A stretch of 64,000 nt of DNA from Tilletiopsis washingtonensis (GCF_003144115.1 NW_020312003.1:546267-610266); one strand, 5' to 3'; positions 45,497 to 56,616 are shown, counted from the stretch's first letter. Program-made: numbers and translations. Notes: generated by a model from the letters alone, not told the origin.

Positions 45497-45501
45497 CCAA
45501 T
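45497..45501 (+). promoter_or_regulatory. CCAAT box of the complex I 49-kDa gene
   Basis: CCAAT in the context GGCCAATC lies about 145 bp before the start codon. HAP/CBF complexes are known to use such sites at respiratory genes. Confidence 0.45.
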
Positions 45502-45645
45502 CGCGCGCTGCTGGCTGGCGCTGCTGACAGCGCCGTGCGCCGCGCCGTCGCCGTCTTTGGCGCGGCGCCTGCTGGCTGGGGCGTGCCACTGCCGCGTCCA
45601 CAGCCTGCTTCCCGCACCCTCCATCCCCTCTCGGTCCCGCCCGCT

Positions 45646-47770
45646 ATGTCTCTTCTCCGCGCACTCCCGCGCACCTCTCTGCGCATGGCGGCGCCGCTGC
45701 GTGCCTCCGGCGCCCGCCGCAGCCTGGCCACTGAGGCGCAGGACACGCGCCCGCAGGTCAAGGCTGCCGGCACGCTGCCCGTGTCGCCGGCCCTGCGCGC
45801 CCACACCGTCGAGGAGCTGCACGAGAGCTCGGCTGAGGAGATCCTGCGCGAGGGCGGCACCCGCAAGGAGGCCAGCCTGCGCCACTTTACCGTCAACTTC
45901 GGGTGCGTGCGAGCGCGAGTGCGGGAGCGGGCGGAGCGGGCGAGAAGGATCACTGCCAGGCGTGGCACCGCGCTGGCGAGCAGGCACGCTCGTCAAGATG
46001 CAGCCGCGCGACAGGCCAGAGACATCTGCGTGCGAGCTGCTCTCGTGAGACGGGCTCCAGCAGCGACAAGCAAGTCTCTCGCTAGCCTAGCTCGAGAGTG
46101 GCTGGGCAGCCTTTGCAAGAGCACTTGGCGTGCTTCGCGGCGCTACCCTCGCTGCGAGCAGGAAGATCCACGCTATCGTTCCAGGGCGGGCCTCTGCTGG
46201 TTGCCTCGTCCGAGCCCTGGCCTTGATCTGCCTATTGGAGGCGGCAGAAAGCTCAGGCTTCCCATGATCCGCCTGCTGACACACCTCGGCTCGCAGTCCC
46301 CAGCACCCGGCCGCGCACGGTGTGCTGCGTCTTATTCTTGAGCTGAACGGCGAGGAGGTCCTGCGCACGGACGTGAGTGACGACGTCGCCGAGGCGCAGT
46401 GACGATTCGGCGCTAATTGCCTCACTACCAGCCGCACGTTGGCCTGCTGCACCGCGGCACGGAGAAGCTCATCGAGTACAAGACGTACACGCAGGCGCTG
46501 CCGTACTTCGACCGGCTCGACTACGTGTCCATGATGACCAACGAGCTGTGCTACTCGCGCGCCGTGGAGAAGCTGCTGAACATCGAGGTGCCGGAGCGGG
46601 CAAAGTGGATCCGCACGCTCTTCGGCGAGATCACGCGCATCCTGAACCACTGCATGGCTGTGCTGTCGCACGTGAGTACGCCGTCATGGGCCTGCCTTGT
46701 TTCACTCGCTGACACGCGGCACAGGTCATGGACGTTGGCGGTCTGACACCCTTCCTGTGGGCCTTCGAGGAGCGTGAGAAGCTCATGGAGTTCTACGAGC
46801 GCGTCTCGGGTGCGCGTCTGCACGCTGCCTACGTGCGCCCCGGCGGTGTGGCCTTCGATCTGCCGCACGGCCTGCTGGACGACATCCACAAGTGGGCTAC
46901 GCAGTTCTCGTCGCGCGTCGACGAGATCGAGGAGGTCGTGACGGGCAACCGTATCTGGAAGCAGCGCACCATCGGCGTCGGCAAGGTGACGGCGCAGCAG
47001 GCGCTCGACTACGGCTTCTCGGGCGTCATGCTGCGCGGCTCGGGCATTCCGTGGGACATCCGCAAGGTGTCGCCGTACGACGCATACGACCAGGTCGAGT
47101 TCGACGTGCCTGTCGGCAAGAACGGCGACTGCTACGACCGCTACCTGTGCCGTGTCGAGGAGTTCCGCCAGAGCCTGCGCATCATCGATCAGTGCCTCAA
47201 CAAGATGCCCGCCGGCCAGTACAAGGTCGATGACTACAAGGTGAGTCCAACGCTGCGCTGTCGTCTGTGCTGTCTCTGACGCGCTGCTCTGCACAGATCG
47301 TGCCGCCGCCGCGTGCCACGATGAAGGAGTCGATGGAGGGCCTCATTGCGCACTTCAAGCAGTTCTCGGAGGGCTACAAGTGAGTCTGCCATGAGGGTCT
47401 TTGTGCTGGGCATGCGCTGACCCACTCCCCGCAGCGTCCCGCCGGGAGAGACGTACGCGCCGATTGAGGCGCCCAAGGGCGAGATGGGCGTGTACCTCGT
47501 CTCCGACGGCAGCAACCGGCCATACCGCTGCAAGAGTGAGTCGTGCGCGGCGTCGCTGCTTTACGCCGAGCTGACTCATCTCTACTCCAGTCCGCGCACC
47601 CGGCTTCGCACACCTTGCTGGCGGTGACTTCATGATGCGTGGCGCCTTCCTGCCCGATGGTGAGTGGCACGCACCGCATGCGCCCAGCGGCAGTCTTCTC
47701 ACACGCCTCGCACGCAGTCGTCGCCATCATCGGCACGATGGACCTGGTGTTCGGCGAGGTCGACCGTTAA
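45646..47770 (+). CDS. nuo49: NADH:ubiquinone oxidoreductase 49-kDa subunit (complex I, NDUFS2)
   Basis: Eight exons (45646-45902, 46297-46372, 46432-46671, 46725-47240, 47297-47379, 47435-47535, 47591-47659, 47718-47770) encode 464 residues. A mitochondrial presequence ([19 protein letters not shown], Arg-rich, no acidic residues) precedes the mature protein. Conserved segments include [17 protein letters not shown] at the first splice junction, [38 protein letters not shown] and the final [10 protein letters not shown]. The subunit lines the quinone-binding cavity of the peripheral arm. Intron 1 is 394 nt, the longest intron in the window. The 3' end is only 34 bp from the stop codon of the convergent NiCoT gene. 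An in-frame upstream extension exists, but the internal ATG gives the expected presequence. Confidence 0.96.
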
Positions 47771-47804
47771 TGGCTGCGCATGCGGAGGTGACAATGGATT
47801 ACTT

Positions 47805-49340
47805 TCACAGAACAGGCTGCTGAGGCGCGGGCGTGGCAGGGCGGGCGTAGCGGCTGCGCAGCCAGCGGCTGGCGTAGAAGACCGCGAGTGAGAGGGCAAA
47901 GACGCCGACGATGGCGGCGCCGATGTAGCCGGACTGGTCGTTGGCGCGGCGCCATGCCAGCCACCAGCGGCCCTCAAGGCCGCCGTCGCCCGTCTCGTCT
48001 TGCTTGTCGGCGGCACGCACGCAGCGCGCGCACTCGTCGCCGATGAGGCCGAGCAGCACGATGAGGCCGATGCTCGCCGCCAGGCAGATGCTGAGTGCAG
48101 TCAGGCCGAGACTGAGCGTCGACGCTGGCGCATCGAAGCGCGGCGCGACCGACGCTGGCAGCTCAGGCACCAGCTCGTCGTCGGGCAGCGCGGGCTGAGG
48201 CTCGGGCGCCGCACGCACCTCAAAGATGCGCCAGCGTGCCGGGCCCACGGGCCGCTCGGGCGCGTAGCAGAAGAGCATGAGGATGTTGTCGCACGTGTCC
48301 ACCAGGCTCATGCCGGCGGTGAAGAGCAGCGCCAGCAGCACGACCTTGGCGCTGGAGGCGCCCGCGTCGCCGCCCGTCTGCGACGCCGCCAGCGCGACGG
48401 AGAGGAGCGCAATGGTCGACGCCGTGTCGAAGCCAAGGCCGAAGAGCAGGCCAATCGGAAAGAGCTTCCACGGCCGGTCGAGTGCACGCAGCAGCGGCGC
48501 CACGGCGCGCGTGAGGCAGCCCTCAAAGTGCAGCTTGCGCGGCGGCGTCTGCTGCTCCGTGTCGCGGAGCTGTGCCTCGTCTGTCTTCTCGACACCCGGG
48601 CTGAGCGGTCCGTCATCGATGCCCTTCTCTGTGGACAGCTCCGCCTCGGCCTGCGCCTTCCGAGCGGCCTGGAGGCGGCGCCACGTCTTCCACAGCAGGA
48701 CCGAGTTGATGGCGGCAAGCAGGAGCAGCGTGCTGCCCGAGATGCTCGCGCCAACGATGCCGCCCTTCTCGCCGAAGCCGTCGAGATGATTTGCGGCGGC
48801 GACGCTGACAGCGATTATAATCGTCGTGACGAACACGACTGTCGAGTGTCTAGCGAGCGGTGTCAGAACAGGGCAAGAGATGCGCACGGCGAGACGCACC
48901 CAAGCGAGAAGAACAGGCCCACCGTAACCGGCCGGCGAGGGCGCGGCGGAGTGCCAACTGGCGGCTCGGCCATGATGCGACGCACAGCATTGTCGATCAG
49001 GCTGCGAGTAGGAGTGAGCAGTGTGCTCGGCGACTGTGCGTAGTGGCCTCACGAGATGTGGTCGGCGTCTAGGCCGTGCCGCAGGCCAGTGGTCCACGCG
49101 ACCTGCAGGCAAGTCAGCGCTGCACACCACCGCAGTCACACCTCTGCAGCTCACAAGCGTCAGGCTGAGCACGTTGCGGTCCTGGCCCGGGCGCGTGAAG
49201 AGCACGGCCGCGACGAGCCAGAGGAGCGCATTAGCCGCCAGCTCGGCGGCGAGGATGGCACAGGCGCGCCCGAAGAGCGTCAGGCGCACGCGCCGCACGG
49301 CTGCGGCCCGCCGCTGCAGCGCGGCCCAGACCGATGCCAT
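47805..49340 (-). CDS. NiCoT-family nickel/cobalt transporter
   Basis: Four exons (49340-49155, 49102-49053, 49001-48900, 48849-47805) encode 460 residues. The metal-binding signature of helix II, RHGLDADH (H71, D76, H77), is split by introns and is complete only after splicing. Further family motifs are RPVTVGLFFSLGHSTVVF, LGFDTASTIALLSVAL and AGMSLVDTCDNI. Eight membrane spans are expected. A large hydrophilic loop lies in the middle, after the segment LWKTWRRLQ. The family imports Ni2+ (and Co2+) with high affinity; in fungi such as fission yeast the metal serves urease. The three introns total 153 nt and keep frame. The stop codon is 34 bp from that of the complex I gene. Confidence 0.93.
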   Translation of the reverse strand: MASVWAALQRRAAAVRRVRLTLFGRACAILAAELAANALLWLVAAVLFTRPGQDRNVLSLTLVSCRGVTAVVCSADLPAGRVDHWPAARPRRRPHLVRPLRTVAEHTAHSYSQPDRQCCASHHGRAASWHSAAPSPAGYGGPVLLAWVRLAVRISCPVLTPLARHSTVVFVTTIIIAVSVAAANHLDGFGEKGGIVGASISGSTLLLLAAINSVLLWKTWRRLQAARKAQAEAELSTEKGIDDGPLSPGVEKTDEAQLRDTEQQTPPRKLHFEGCLTRAVAPLLRALDRPWKLFPIGLLFGLGFDTASTIALLSVALAASQTGGDAGASSAKVVLLALLFTAGMSLVDTCDNILMLFCYAPERPVGPARWRIFEVRAAPEPQPALPDDELVPELPASVAPRFDAPASTLSLGLTALSICLAASIGLIVLLGLIGDECARCVRAADKQDETGDGGLEGRWWLAWRRANDQSGYIGAAIVGVFALSLAVFYASRWLRSRYARPATPAPQQPVL

Positions 49341-51568
49341 CACGAGAGCTCTTGGTGTTGCTTGATGTGGTGAGGAGTCTTCTTCCTTGCGATGCCTTGC
49401 GCAGACAGCCTGCACTTCATCTGCCGCAGCTCGGGCGCGCTAAGAACGCGCATCGCAAGGGTGCAGCGCGCAGATAAGCTGCGGAATGCTCGAGAAGCGC
49501 CCGTGTTCCCAGCGACCCAAGGGCCGGCACCCATGGGCCCGCCGCGTGGGTGGCGGTCTTGCCCCTCTCGCGACTCACATGCCCCCTGACCATCTCACGA
49601 GCGAGGCGAGAAATCGCGCCATCCGCAACGCCCCTGAGCAGCGCTCCCCCGGATGACTCAGCCCGGCGGCTCACGAGGGGCCGCACCGTCACAGGCACAG
49701 ATGAGGGCAAACTCTTAGACCCCGGCAGGACGCGGGGTTGCGGAGAGGCGTGCGACCTTGGCAGGCCTGCCGCGGCCGGCACCGGCCAACGCAAGCCGTC
49801 TTGCTGCCGCTCGCTGCCCAAGGGGCGTGCCGGTGCTGAGTCACATTTCACGCTCAAGGTGCGGCGTTCTCCAAGAGCGGAGACGAGTGCGGCTGCCGCT
49901 GCGGCTGTGATGTGAGCTCTCGGCGCAGCTCCTCTCCTCGCGATGAGGGCCGCTCGCAGGCAATACCAAAACGGCAGCAGGCTCCGCGACCCGTGGGCCT
50001 CGCGGGCCGCTGACGGCTCGGCAGCAGTCTGATCGAGATTGCGGCGAGCTGGCGCTTGCGGTGCGGCGCGCGAGATCGACACACCCTCGCCGGACGCGCA
50101 ACGTAAGCGGCGGCCGGCGCGTGATCTCGGCGGAGGCAGCATGAACGCCGGCGCGGCACGGAGGCGGGCGGCTGTGGCGCAGGCGATGGGCGCGGCGGCA
50201 TCGTCCGAGGGAGCGGGAGCGGGCGGCGCGGCGGCAGCAGCTCGGCTGCAAAGCCAGGCACGCGCGCGCGCTTCCAAGTTTCCAACACACACACGCGCCA
50301 CGCCCCGTGCCATGCTCCGCTTGCGGGGTCGGCGCGGCAATCTCGTCTGTGCGAGCGGGGTTGAGGCACGGAGGCATCCTCGAGAGGGAGGAGAGAGGGC
50401 ACGTCGCTGGCCTCGCCCACGTCACATTGCCACTTTGGGCAGCGAGAATGCCATGCCGTGCATGATGCGCTGATCTGCGAGAAGTGCGAGGAGAGAGCAA
50501 GGCAAGCTGAATCGCCGGCGTCGCGGGACGGTTGGGAGCGGCCCGGCTGCAGCAGGCGTGCACGCTCCCCGCAGAGAGCACGAAGGGCGGAGCGGCTCGC
50601 CGTCGAGCTGTGCGGTGCAGCGGGCGCGGCCCATTCGCGGCGCCCGCAATCTGCGCCCGCAGCCGGTGCAGCTGCGGCGTCTAGGAGCGGCCTCGGCGCC
50701 TCAGGGGCTGCGATGGGGGTGCGGGCGGCCGTTGCTCGTCGAAGCCTGCCTCTCCATCCGCCGGCGCAGCGTCTGACGTGCTGGCCGAGGACCCTCGCGC
50801 GGCTGCGCTGACAGACGTGAGAAGCGCCGAGAGAGAGAGTGCCGGCGTGCGGGTGCGAGTGTGGGGTGTGCGGGGCCTGGCCGGACGGCCGGAAGGAGGG
50901 GAGAGCGCCGAGCCCGCCCCTTGGCATGCTCCGCCGCGGCCCCACTGCGGGCGGCGCGGGGAGACTGCGTGCGGGCGGGGACGCGCCGAGGCGGCGCCGA
51001 GGAGGTGAGATGGGGCGCGGGCGGCGCGGGCGCGGGCACCGGAGCAGTGTGCGGCGTGCGCGCGTGCCGTGCTTGGGTGATGCGCCGCTTGCTCTCTGCA
51101 GAGCGCCGGCCCGCCGCTGCCGCTGCGCCGGTGCGGCGCCGGCGTTCTCGCGGCGCGCCCGTTCCTCGGCGAGCCAGCGCGGCACGCGCGTGCGGCCTCG
51201 CTGCGTGCTGCGCTGCGCCGCGTCTTTCTCTGCCTGCGGCTGCTCGTTGCTCCGGGCAGGCCGCCGCGCGCGCATCTCTCGCACCACCTCGCACCGCGCA
51301 GCGACGACGACGACCACCATCTCCGCCATCTCACAGCACCTCACACCCGCCACTACCTAGCACCTACCCGCGCGCTCTCTGCGCATCGCTGCACGCCGAC
51401 CTCGCACGGCCGCACACACGCGCGCCTTCGCGCACACGCCGCTCCACTACAGCGCGCGTGTCTCGCCGCAGCGCCTGCCAGGTGCGCAGACAGCGCCCAT
51501 ACGCAGCGCGCGAGCCGGCCTGACCCTCCCGCCACAGCCCGCACACTCGCGTGCGCGGCCGGCTCGCC
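49341..51568. promoter_or_regulatory. 2.2-kb divergent promoter region, NiCoT / Ecl1-like gene
   Basis: No gene is supported. Large frames on both strands are Arg/Ala-rich artefacts. The last 250 bp before 51569 are CA/CT-rich and probably form the leader of the Ecl1-like gene. Confidence 0.5.
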
Positions 51569-54500
51569 ATGCCGCTTGCCGCACAGCGCCAGCGCCAGGC
51601 GCCCAGCGCCACGGCGGGCCCGTCTTCGCGCGCACCGAAGAGCACCGCCGGCGCGGCGCCGTCGTCGTATGAGGACGACGATGACGCCTCGTCATCCGAC
51701 GACTCGGGCGACGAGGCCGCCGCGCTCGAGATGGACGGGCAGGAGCTGTGGGCGCAGAACTACTGCGCCACCTGCGACTGCCTCATCCCTCCCGGCGCCG
51801 GCGTCAGCGCCTCGCCCGCTTCGCCGCAGCCCGCCGATGCGCAGCCAGAGGCAGGGCCGAGCCGTCTCAGCGACGCGTCCGGCCTCAAGAGCCGCACCGG
51901 CACCATCAAGGCACGCCCGCCATCAGCAGACGGCAAGGCCGCCGCAAACAGCGGTGGTGGAGCACTGAAGCGCACCCACTCGACCGGGCGCCTGCACGCC
52001 GTCGGCGGCACGGGCGCCGGTATGGGCCAGCACAAGCGCACCGGCAGCGCTGCCGGGCGCCTCAACGCGCTGAGCGACCTCAAGCCCACCACCAAGCTGC
52101 ACGACGACGCGCCGGCGCCTAAGGGCAAGGGCAGCGACAGCACACGCAGCCCGGCGCTCTCGCGGCGCAGCTCGCTCGTCAGCACGCGCTCGGGCGGCAG
52201 TGGCGGCGCACATGGCGGCGCCAGCGGGCCTTCTTCGCCGTCCGCTTCGACGTCGGCGCTGCCGCGGACCAAGAAGAGCGGCCTGCTCGGCGGTCTCACG
52301 CCCGCGGCACTGCGCCAGGAGGAGGAGGAAGCGCGCAGCGCCAAGGTCGCGCCGGCGCTCTACTGCTCGGAGCGCTGCCGTCTCATCGACCAGCAGCGCT
52401 CGGCCGGTCTCGGTGAGCTCGCAAACTACCTCTCGCAGCCAACAGCGCCGCCTGTCGCCTGGGCCAACTCCGGCTGGGGCTCGGCGGCCATGACGCCCGG
52501 CGGCACCACGGCGTGGCCGCGGCGCGTGCCGAGCATGACGAGCATGCCAGCGGCGATTGCCGGCTACGCAGGCGTCGTGCGCACGCCCGAGAGCGAGTGC
52601 ATGTGCCCCGAGTGCCTGGACCGCAGCAGCAGCGCCAGCGGCACCATGCCGAGCGGCGCCAGCGACACGACGGAGAGCTCCGCATCGCTCGGCTACGCCT
52701 ACGCCGCTGGGCGCCAGAAGCAGCGCACGACGAGCGGCCGCATCGTCACGCCGCATGGCCTGGTGCCGCACCACAGCGACGGCTACTTCCCCGTCGTGCC
52801 GCCAGCCGGCACCCGCCGCGCGTCGAACCGCGACAGCCCGCGCACTCGCACCACCTCGCTGCGCCCGGCACTCAATGCCACCTCGACCGATGGCAGCACG
52901 CAGAGCAGCGAGAGCAATCGCAGCACCTCGGAGCCCGGCGCCGCATCCGAGACGCTCGACCGCAGCGCCTCGATCCGCACCCGCTCCTCGACGATGTCGG
53001 AGGACACGCGCGGCATCCTCACCACCGGCACCGTCACGCCTGCCGCGACGGTCCGCGGCTCGAGCTCCTCGAACTCGCCGCGTGCCGAGGCGATGCGCCG
53101 CAACGGCAGCGAATCGCGCTCGGCCTCGTACGCCTCGAGCCGGCCCTTCGGCAGCACGATGAGCGTCAGCGCGTCGACAGCCGCCAGCCCGCTACGCCTG
53201 CTGCGCCGCGGCGACCATCACGCCGAGGCCATGACGAACGTCTCTGCGGAGCAGGCGCACAGCCCGCATGGCGGCCCGCACGGCATGCTCTCCAGCAGTC
53301 TCGCGAGCAACAGCGGCTTCACCGAACTGGCGTCTAGCGCCACGACGATGGGCACTGCGCTCGACGGCAGCTCGCTGCACCACCGCCGCGCCAAGCACAA
53401 CCGCGCGCTGCCCGACTTCGGCAGCGAGCGCAACAGCAGTGCCATCACGGTCAAGGAGACGGCTCGCCGTGATAGCGAGGCGCCTCTGGACTCGGTCGCA
53501 CATCTCGAGCGCCTCAGCAGCAGCTACAACCCGGGTGCTTCGGCGGTCGGCAGCCTCAAGCAGGCTGCGGCCGGCAAGCGGCAATCGATCGCCGGTCCGC
53601 CGAGCAGACTCGACTCGGAGCGGCCCGAGCATCACCGCGGCGGCAGCGACGGCAGCCAGCAGCGTCCGGCGTGGAACGCCAGCGCGCCGCGCCGCATCTC
53701 CTTCGCTGGCAGCAACGGCTCCGGTAACTCGAGCAGCGGCTGGCTGCGCTCGCTGACGTCGGCCTGGGCGACCATCCGCGGCGTCTCGAGCGACGCTGTG
53801 GCCGACGATGCCGGCATCGACACTCGCGACGACACGAGCTCGCTGCGTGGTGCCGACAAGGGCTTTACGAGCCGGCAGCGTGGCGAGGCCGTGGCGCGCG
53901 ACACGCGTCCGCCATCCTCCGCCTCGTCGCGCCGCGGTAGTGCCGGCAGCAGCGCCCGCGGCGGACTTCTCTCGCCCGCCGTCGGCAGCCTCACAGCCCT
54001 CTCCACGCTCGACGCCCAGTCGCGCGGCGAGGAGCCGACGCCGACGCAGAGCCTCGTCACGCGCCCGAACAGCCTGCGCGGCATGATCCCGGCGTACGCT
54101 CGCGGGGACAGCGGCGAGATCGTGCACGGCGACGAGAGCGACACCAACGCCGTCGCCGGCGCCTCGTCGCCGCAGTTCAAGCGTTCCGGCAGCCGCGCAG
54201 CAGCGCAGTCTCGCTCGCCCAAGGGCGTGCGCAACCGCTCCTCCGATGAGCCGGAGCGTCGCCGCCGGCGCTCCGACCGCGAGCGTGAGCGTGCCATCCG
54301 CCACCAGCGCAGCAAGGACGTCACGGTGCTGCCGCCGCTGCTCGGCCCGAGCGACCGCAGCTTCAGCAGCACGAATCTCGCCAACGGCCGGCCGCGCTCG
54401 ACACGCACACAGTCGACGGCCAGCAGCGGCTATGGGCGCTCGCGCGCGGGCAGCAATGGACAGGCGTCGCAGCTGCAGGTGGGCAGCGCCGGCTCGGCTC

Positions 54501-55513
54501 ACAGCTTCTCGCGCCCAACGACGAGGAGTCCCGGCGGCGACGCGCACAGCTACAGCAACCCGCCGAGCGCCGGCACAAGCCCGCGCCGCGCCGGCCTGGG
54601 CTGGGGCGCCATGACGACGATCACCTCGCCCGTCGAGGCCGCCGCACCACCGCCGCACGGCCTGCAGCACGGATACAGCTCAAGCATCGCGCTGGGCCAC
54701 GCTGCGGCGCTCTCGGCCCGCGGCGTGCACCACCCGGCCAACCTGCACCATGGCGCGCATCACGCGCAGTTCGCGCCCTCGGGCGCCACGCACCAGCACC
54801 GCCCGCACGCTGTGCGAGCCGTGCACCACCACCGCGGCGGCGGTGCGTTGCAAGTGGGCCACATTGGCCTGCTCGGCGCGCACCCGCACGGCCACGCACC
54901 CGTCTATGGCCGGCACGCGACGACGCCGGCACGCAGCTCGACGCCTCGCGTGCCCGAGGATGGCGGCGAAATGAGCGGCGCAGCGCTGCGCGGCGCCGAC
55001 GAGGCTGGCAGCACGCATGAGGTGCCGCCGAGCCGGCCGCGCAGTGCCATGTCACAGCACCGTGCTAGCACCGCCATGGGCGTGCAGCGCCCCCGCAGCG
55101 TCGTGGCGATGCGCGCCCTCGGCGGCGGCATGCAGCCGCTGGCCTCGACCAACACTCTTGCCAGCAGTGGCCTTGCGCCGCTCTCGCCTGGCATGCCGCC
55201 CGTCACGATCAACCCCGAGGTGGGCGCCCCGCCGCTGGGCGCCGGCGCACGCACGTGGAGCTACGAGGCGCTGCCGGGCGTCAAGACGTACCCCGTGCTG
55301 CAGCTGCCCGACCGCGAGACGCACGACCGCTACGACGACGGCTGGGGCCTCGGCGACGGCGGCCTCGAGGAGATGATGACGGGGCGCAAGCTGCCGCGCC
55401 CGGCGCCGCCGCCGTCGAGCACGGGCGCCGTCGCCGGCCATGCTCCCGAGGGCAGCAGCGGCACGCTGCCGCGCATGCCGAAGCGCAAGACGCTCTTCTA
55501 CTTTGACGCCTGA
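51569..55513 (+). CDS. Giant Ser-rich protein with split Ecl1-like (life-span regulatory factor) cysteine motif
   Basis: One exon of 1314 residues, the longest open frame in the window. The N-terminal region has WAQNYCATCDCLIPPG (C66, C69) and, about 195 residues later, ALYCSERCRLIDQQRS (C266, C270). Together these are the paired zinc-type cysteines of the fungal Ecl1/life-span regulatory factor family. In that family, small proteins of about 80 residues carry the two pairs close together. A third Cys cluster, CMCPECLDRSS (C344, C346, C349), lies nearby. The rest is Ser/Arg/Gly-rich and disordered, with His-rich repeats near residues 1060-1110 and a conserved-looking end (PKRKTLFYFDA). Ecl1 proteins are nuclear factors linked to chronological life span and nutrient or metal starvation. 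Family assignment rests on the Cys pairs only. Confidence 0.75.
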   Translation: MPLAAQRQRQAPSATAGPSSRAPKSTAGAAPSSYEDDDDASSSDDSGDEAAALEMDGQELWAQNYCATCDCLIPPGAGVSASPASPQPADAQPEAGPSRLSDASGLKSRTGTIKARPPSADGKAAANSGGGALKRTHSTGRLHAVGGTGAGMGQHKRTGSAAGRLNALSDLKPTTKLHDDAPAPKGKGSDSTRSPALSRRSSLVSTRSGGSGGAHGGASGPSSPSASTSALPRTKKSGLLGGLTPAALRQEEEEARSAKVAPALYCSERCRLIDQQRSAGLGELANYLSQPTAPPVAWANSGWGSAAMTPGGTTAWPRRVPSMTSMPAAIAGYAGVVRTPESECMCPECLDRSSSASGTMPSGASDTTESSASLGYAYAAGRQKQRTTSGRIVTPHGLVPHHSDGYFPVVPPAGTRRASNRDSPRTRTTSLRPALNATSTDGSTQSSESNRSTSEPGAASETLDRSASIRTRSSTMSEDTRGILTTGTVTPAATVRGSSSSNSPRAEAMRRNGSESRSASYASSRPFGSTMSVSASTAASPLRLLRRGDHHAEAMTNVSAEQAHSPHGGPHGMLSSSLASNSGFTELASSATTMGTALDGSSLHHRRAKHNRALPDFGSERNSSAITVKETARRDSEAPLDSVAHLERLSSSYNPGASAVGSLKQAAAGKRQSIAGPPSRLDSERPEHHRGGSDGSQQRPAWNASAPRRISFAGSNGSGNSSSGWLRSLTSAWATIRGVSSDAVADDAGIDTRDDTSSLRGADKGFTSRQRGEAVARDTRPPSSASSRRGSAGSSARGGLLSPAVGSLTALSTLDAQSRGEEPTPTQSLVTRPNSLRGMIPAYARGDSGEIVHGDESDTNAVAGASSPQFKRSGSRAAAQSRSPKGVRNRSSDEPERRRRRSDRERERAIRHQRSKDVTVLPPLLGPSDRSFSSTNLANGRPRSTRTQSTASSGYGRSRAGSNGQASQLQVGSAGSAHSFSRPTTRSPGGDAHSYSNPPSAGTSPRRAGLGWGAMTTITSPVEAAAPPPHGLQHGYSSSIALGHAAALSARGVHHPANLHHGAHHAQFAPSGATHQHRPHAVRAVHHHRGGGALQVGHIGLLGAHPHGHAPVYGRHATTPARSSTPRVPEDGGEMSGAALRGADEAGSTHEVPPSRPRSAMSQHRASTAMGVQRPRSVVAMRALGGGMQPLASTNTLASSGLAPLSPGMPPVTINPEVGAPPLGAGARTWSYEALPGVKTYPVLQLPDRETHDRYDDGWGLGDGGLEEMMTGRKLPRPAPPPSSTGAVAGHAPEGSSGTLPRMPKRKTLFYFDA

Positions 55514-56616
55514 TCAGACACACTCAAAACGACACGAACCGGATCCTTCTCTCGCGTGCCCTCACTCATACGACTCCATGACGACGCGGCCATACACACG
55601 ACCTTGCCTCATCTAGCCTCCCGCAACCTTGACGTCCCCCACATGTCTGCGCCCGTCCCTCTCACTTGCATCGAACACGGACTTCTCAGACTGCCTGCGC
55701 ACGCCTCATACAGCGCCTCGTTGCGCTCCAATACCATACTGCTGCGCTCTCAATGCCTCTCGCTGTGTGACACGCTGTGACGGCGGCATGCCTTAGCCAG
55801 AGGCGGTCCGGCTCGGAGGTCGCGTGCCTCTGTCGCGCTGGCAGCGGGTGCGGATGTCTGGCGCTGGCAGCCGCTTGATGCTGCCGCCCTGTCGCACGAC
55901 GCAGCTCCATTCTTCCCCCCTCCCCACCGTCCGCGCCTCTGTCGGATTCTGCCTTCTGGCCACGTCAGATGCAGCACCCCAGCGCATCTCCAGACCCAGC
56001 GCCAGCGCGAGCGGTGCGTCTCTGGGGCAGAGAGGGTCCGCTGGCGGAGGCGCCTCACGTGCGCGGCGCGCACGGCGCACGTTCCTTCTGCCGGCGCGGA
56101 GACTGCTGCAGTGCCCGCTCGCGAGCGCGGCGAGATTCGCGCAGCGGGCAAGGGCCGCATTAAACGAGCTGCACCCGAGTTGTAGTCGGCAAATAGAGCG
56201 GCCCGCAGAAGCTCAGGGACCTTTCAGCGCGTGCGGGCCACGCGAGACAGGCGGCGTGCCCGCGCCACCTGCGAACATCTCGCGCACGGCACGCCGCCAG
56301 CAGCAGCCCAACTTTTGCGTGCGCGCGCAAAGCCGAAGTCCGAGCTGAGCCGAGCCGAGCGCCTTCTTCCAGCGCAGCGCCGGCGCCAGCCGGCCGCCAG
56401 CGTGGAGCAGCAGCGCCCTTGCCTCGTGCGACAGCTGGCCAGCGCGCGGACACTGGCGGCGTGCGCGGCGAGAGAGAGCGTGCGCAGGGGCGGGCGCGAA
56501 GAACGAAGCATCATCTTTGCGCGCCGCACGGCCGCGCGCCTCATCAGCGCTTCTTCCTGCGCCGCTCCTTTGCGCACGACCACATACCCCCCACCCCCCA
56601 CCACACATCACACATC
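55514..56616. promoter_or_regulatory. Intergenic region and MET6 promoter
   Basis: 1.1 kb with no supported gene. A TCACGTGC E-box lies at 56055-56062, about 555 bp before the MET6 start. A C-rich run directly precedes the start codon. Confidence 0.55.
56055..56062 (+). promoter_or_regulatory. TCACGTGC E-box upstream of MET6
   Basis: TCACGTG is the core of the Cbf1 site that controls sulfur-amino-acid genes in yeasts. Its place upstream of a methionine-synthesis gene fits that role; binding is inferred. Confidence 0.4.

Larger units (their letters stand above)
44784..45645. promoter_or_regulatory. Divergent promoter region, acidic zinc-cluster gene / complex I 49-kDa gene
   Basis: 862 bp with no supported gene. 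It contains a perfect TCACGTGA at 45135-45142 and a CCAAT box at 45497-45501. Confidence 0.6.

Noticed and set aside
45493-45645. An upstream in-frame extension of the complex I 49-kDa protein
   Set aside because: The extension has no ATG, and the ATG at 45646 gives a typical Arg-rich mitochondrial presequence.
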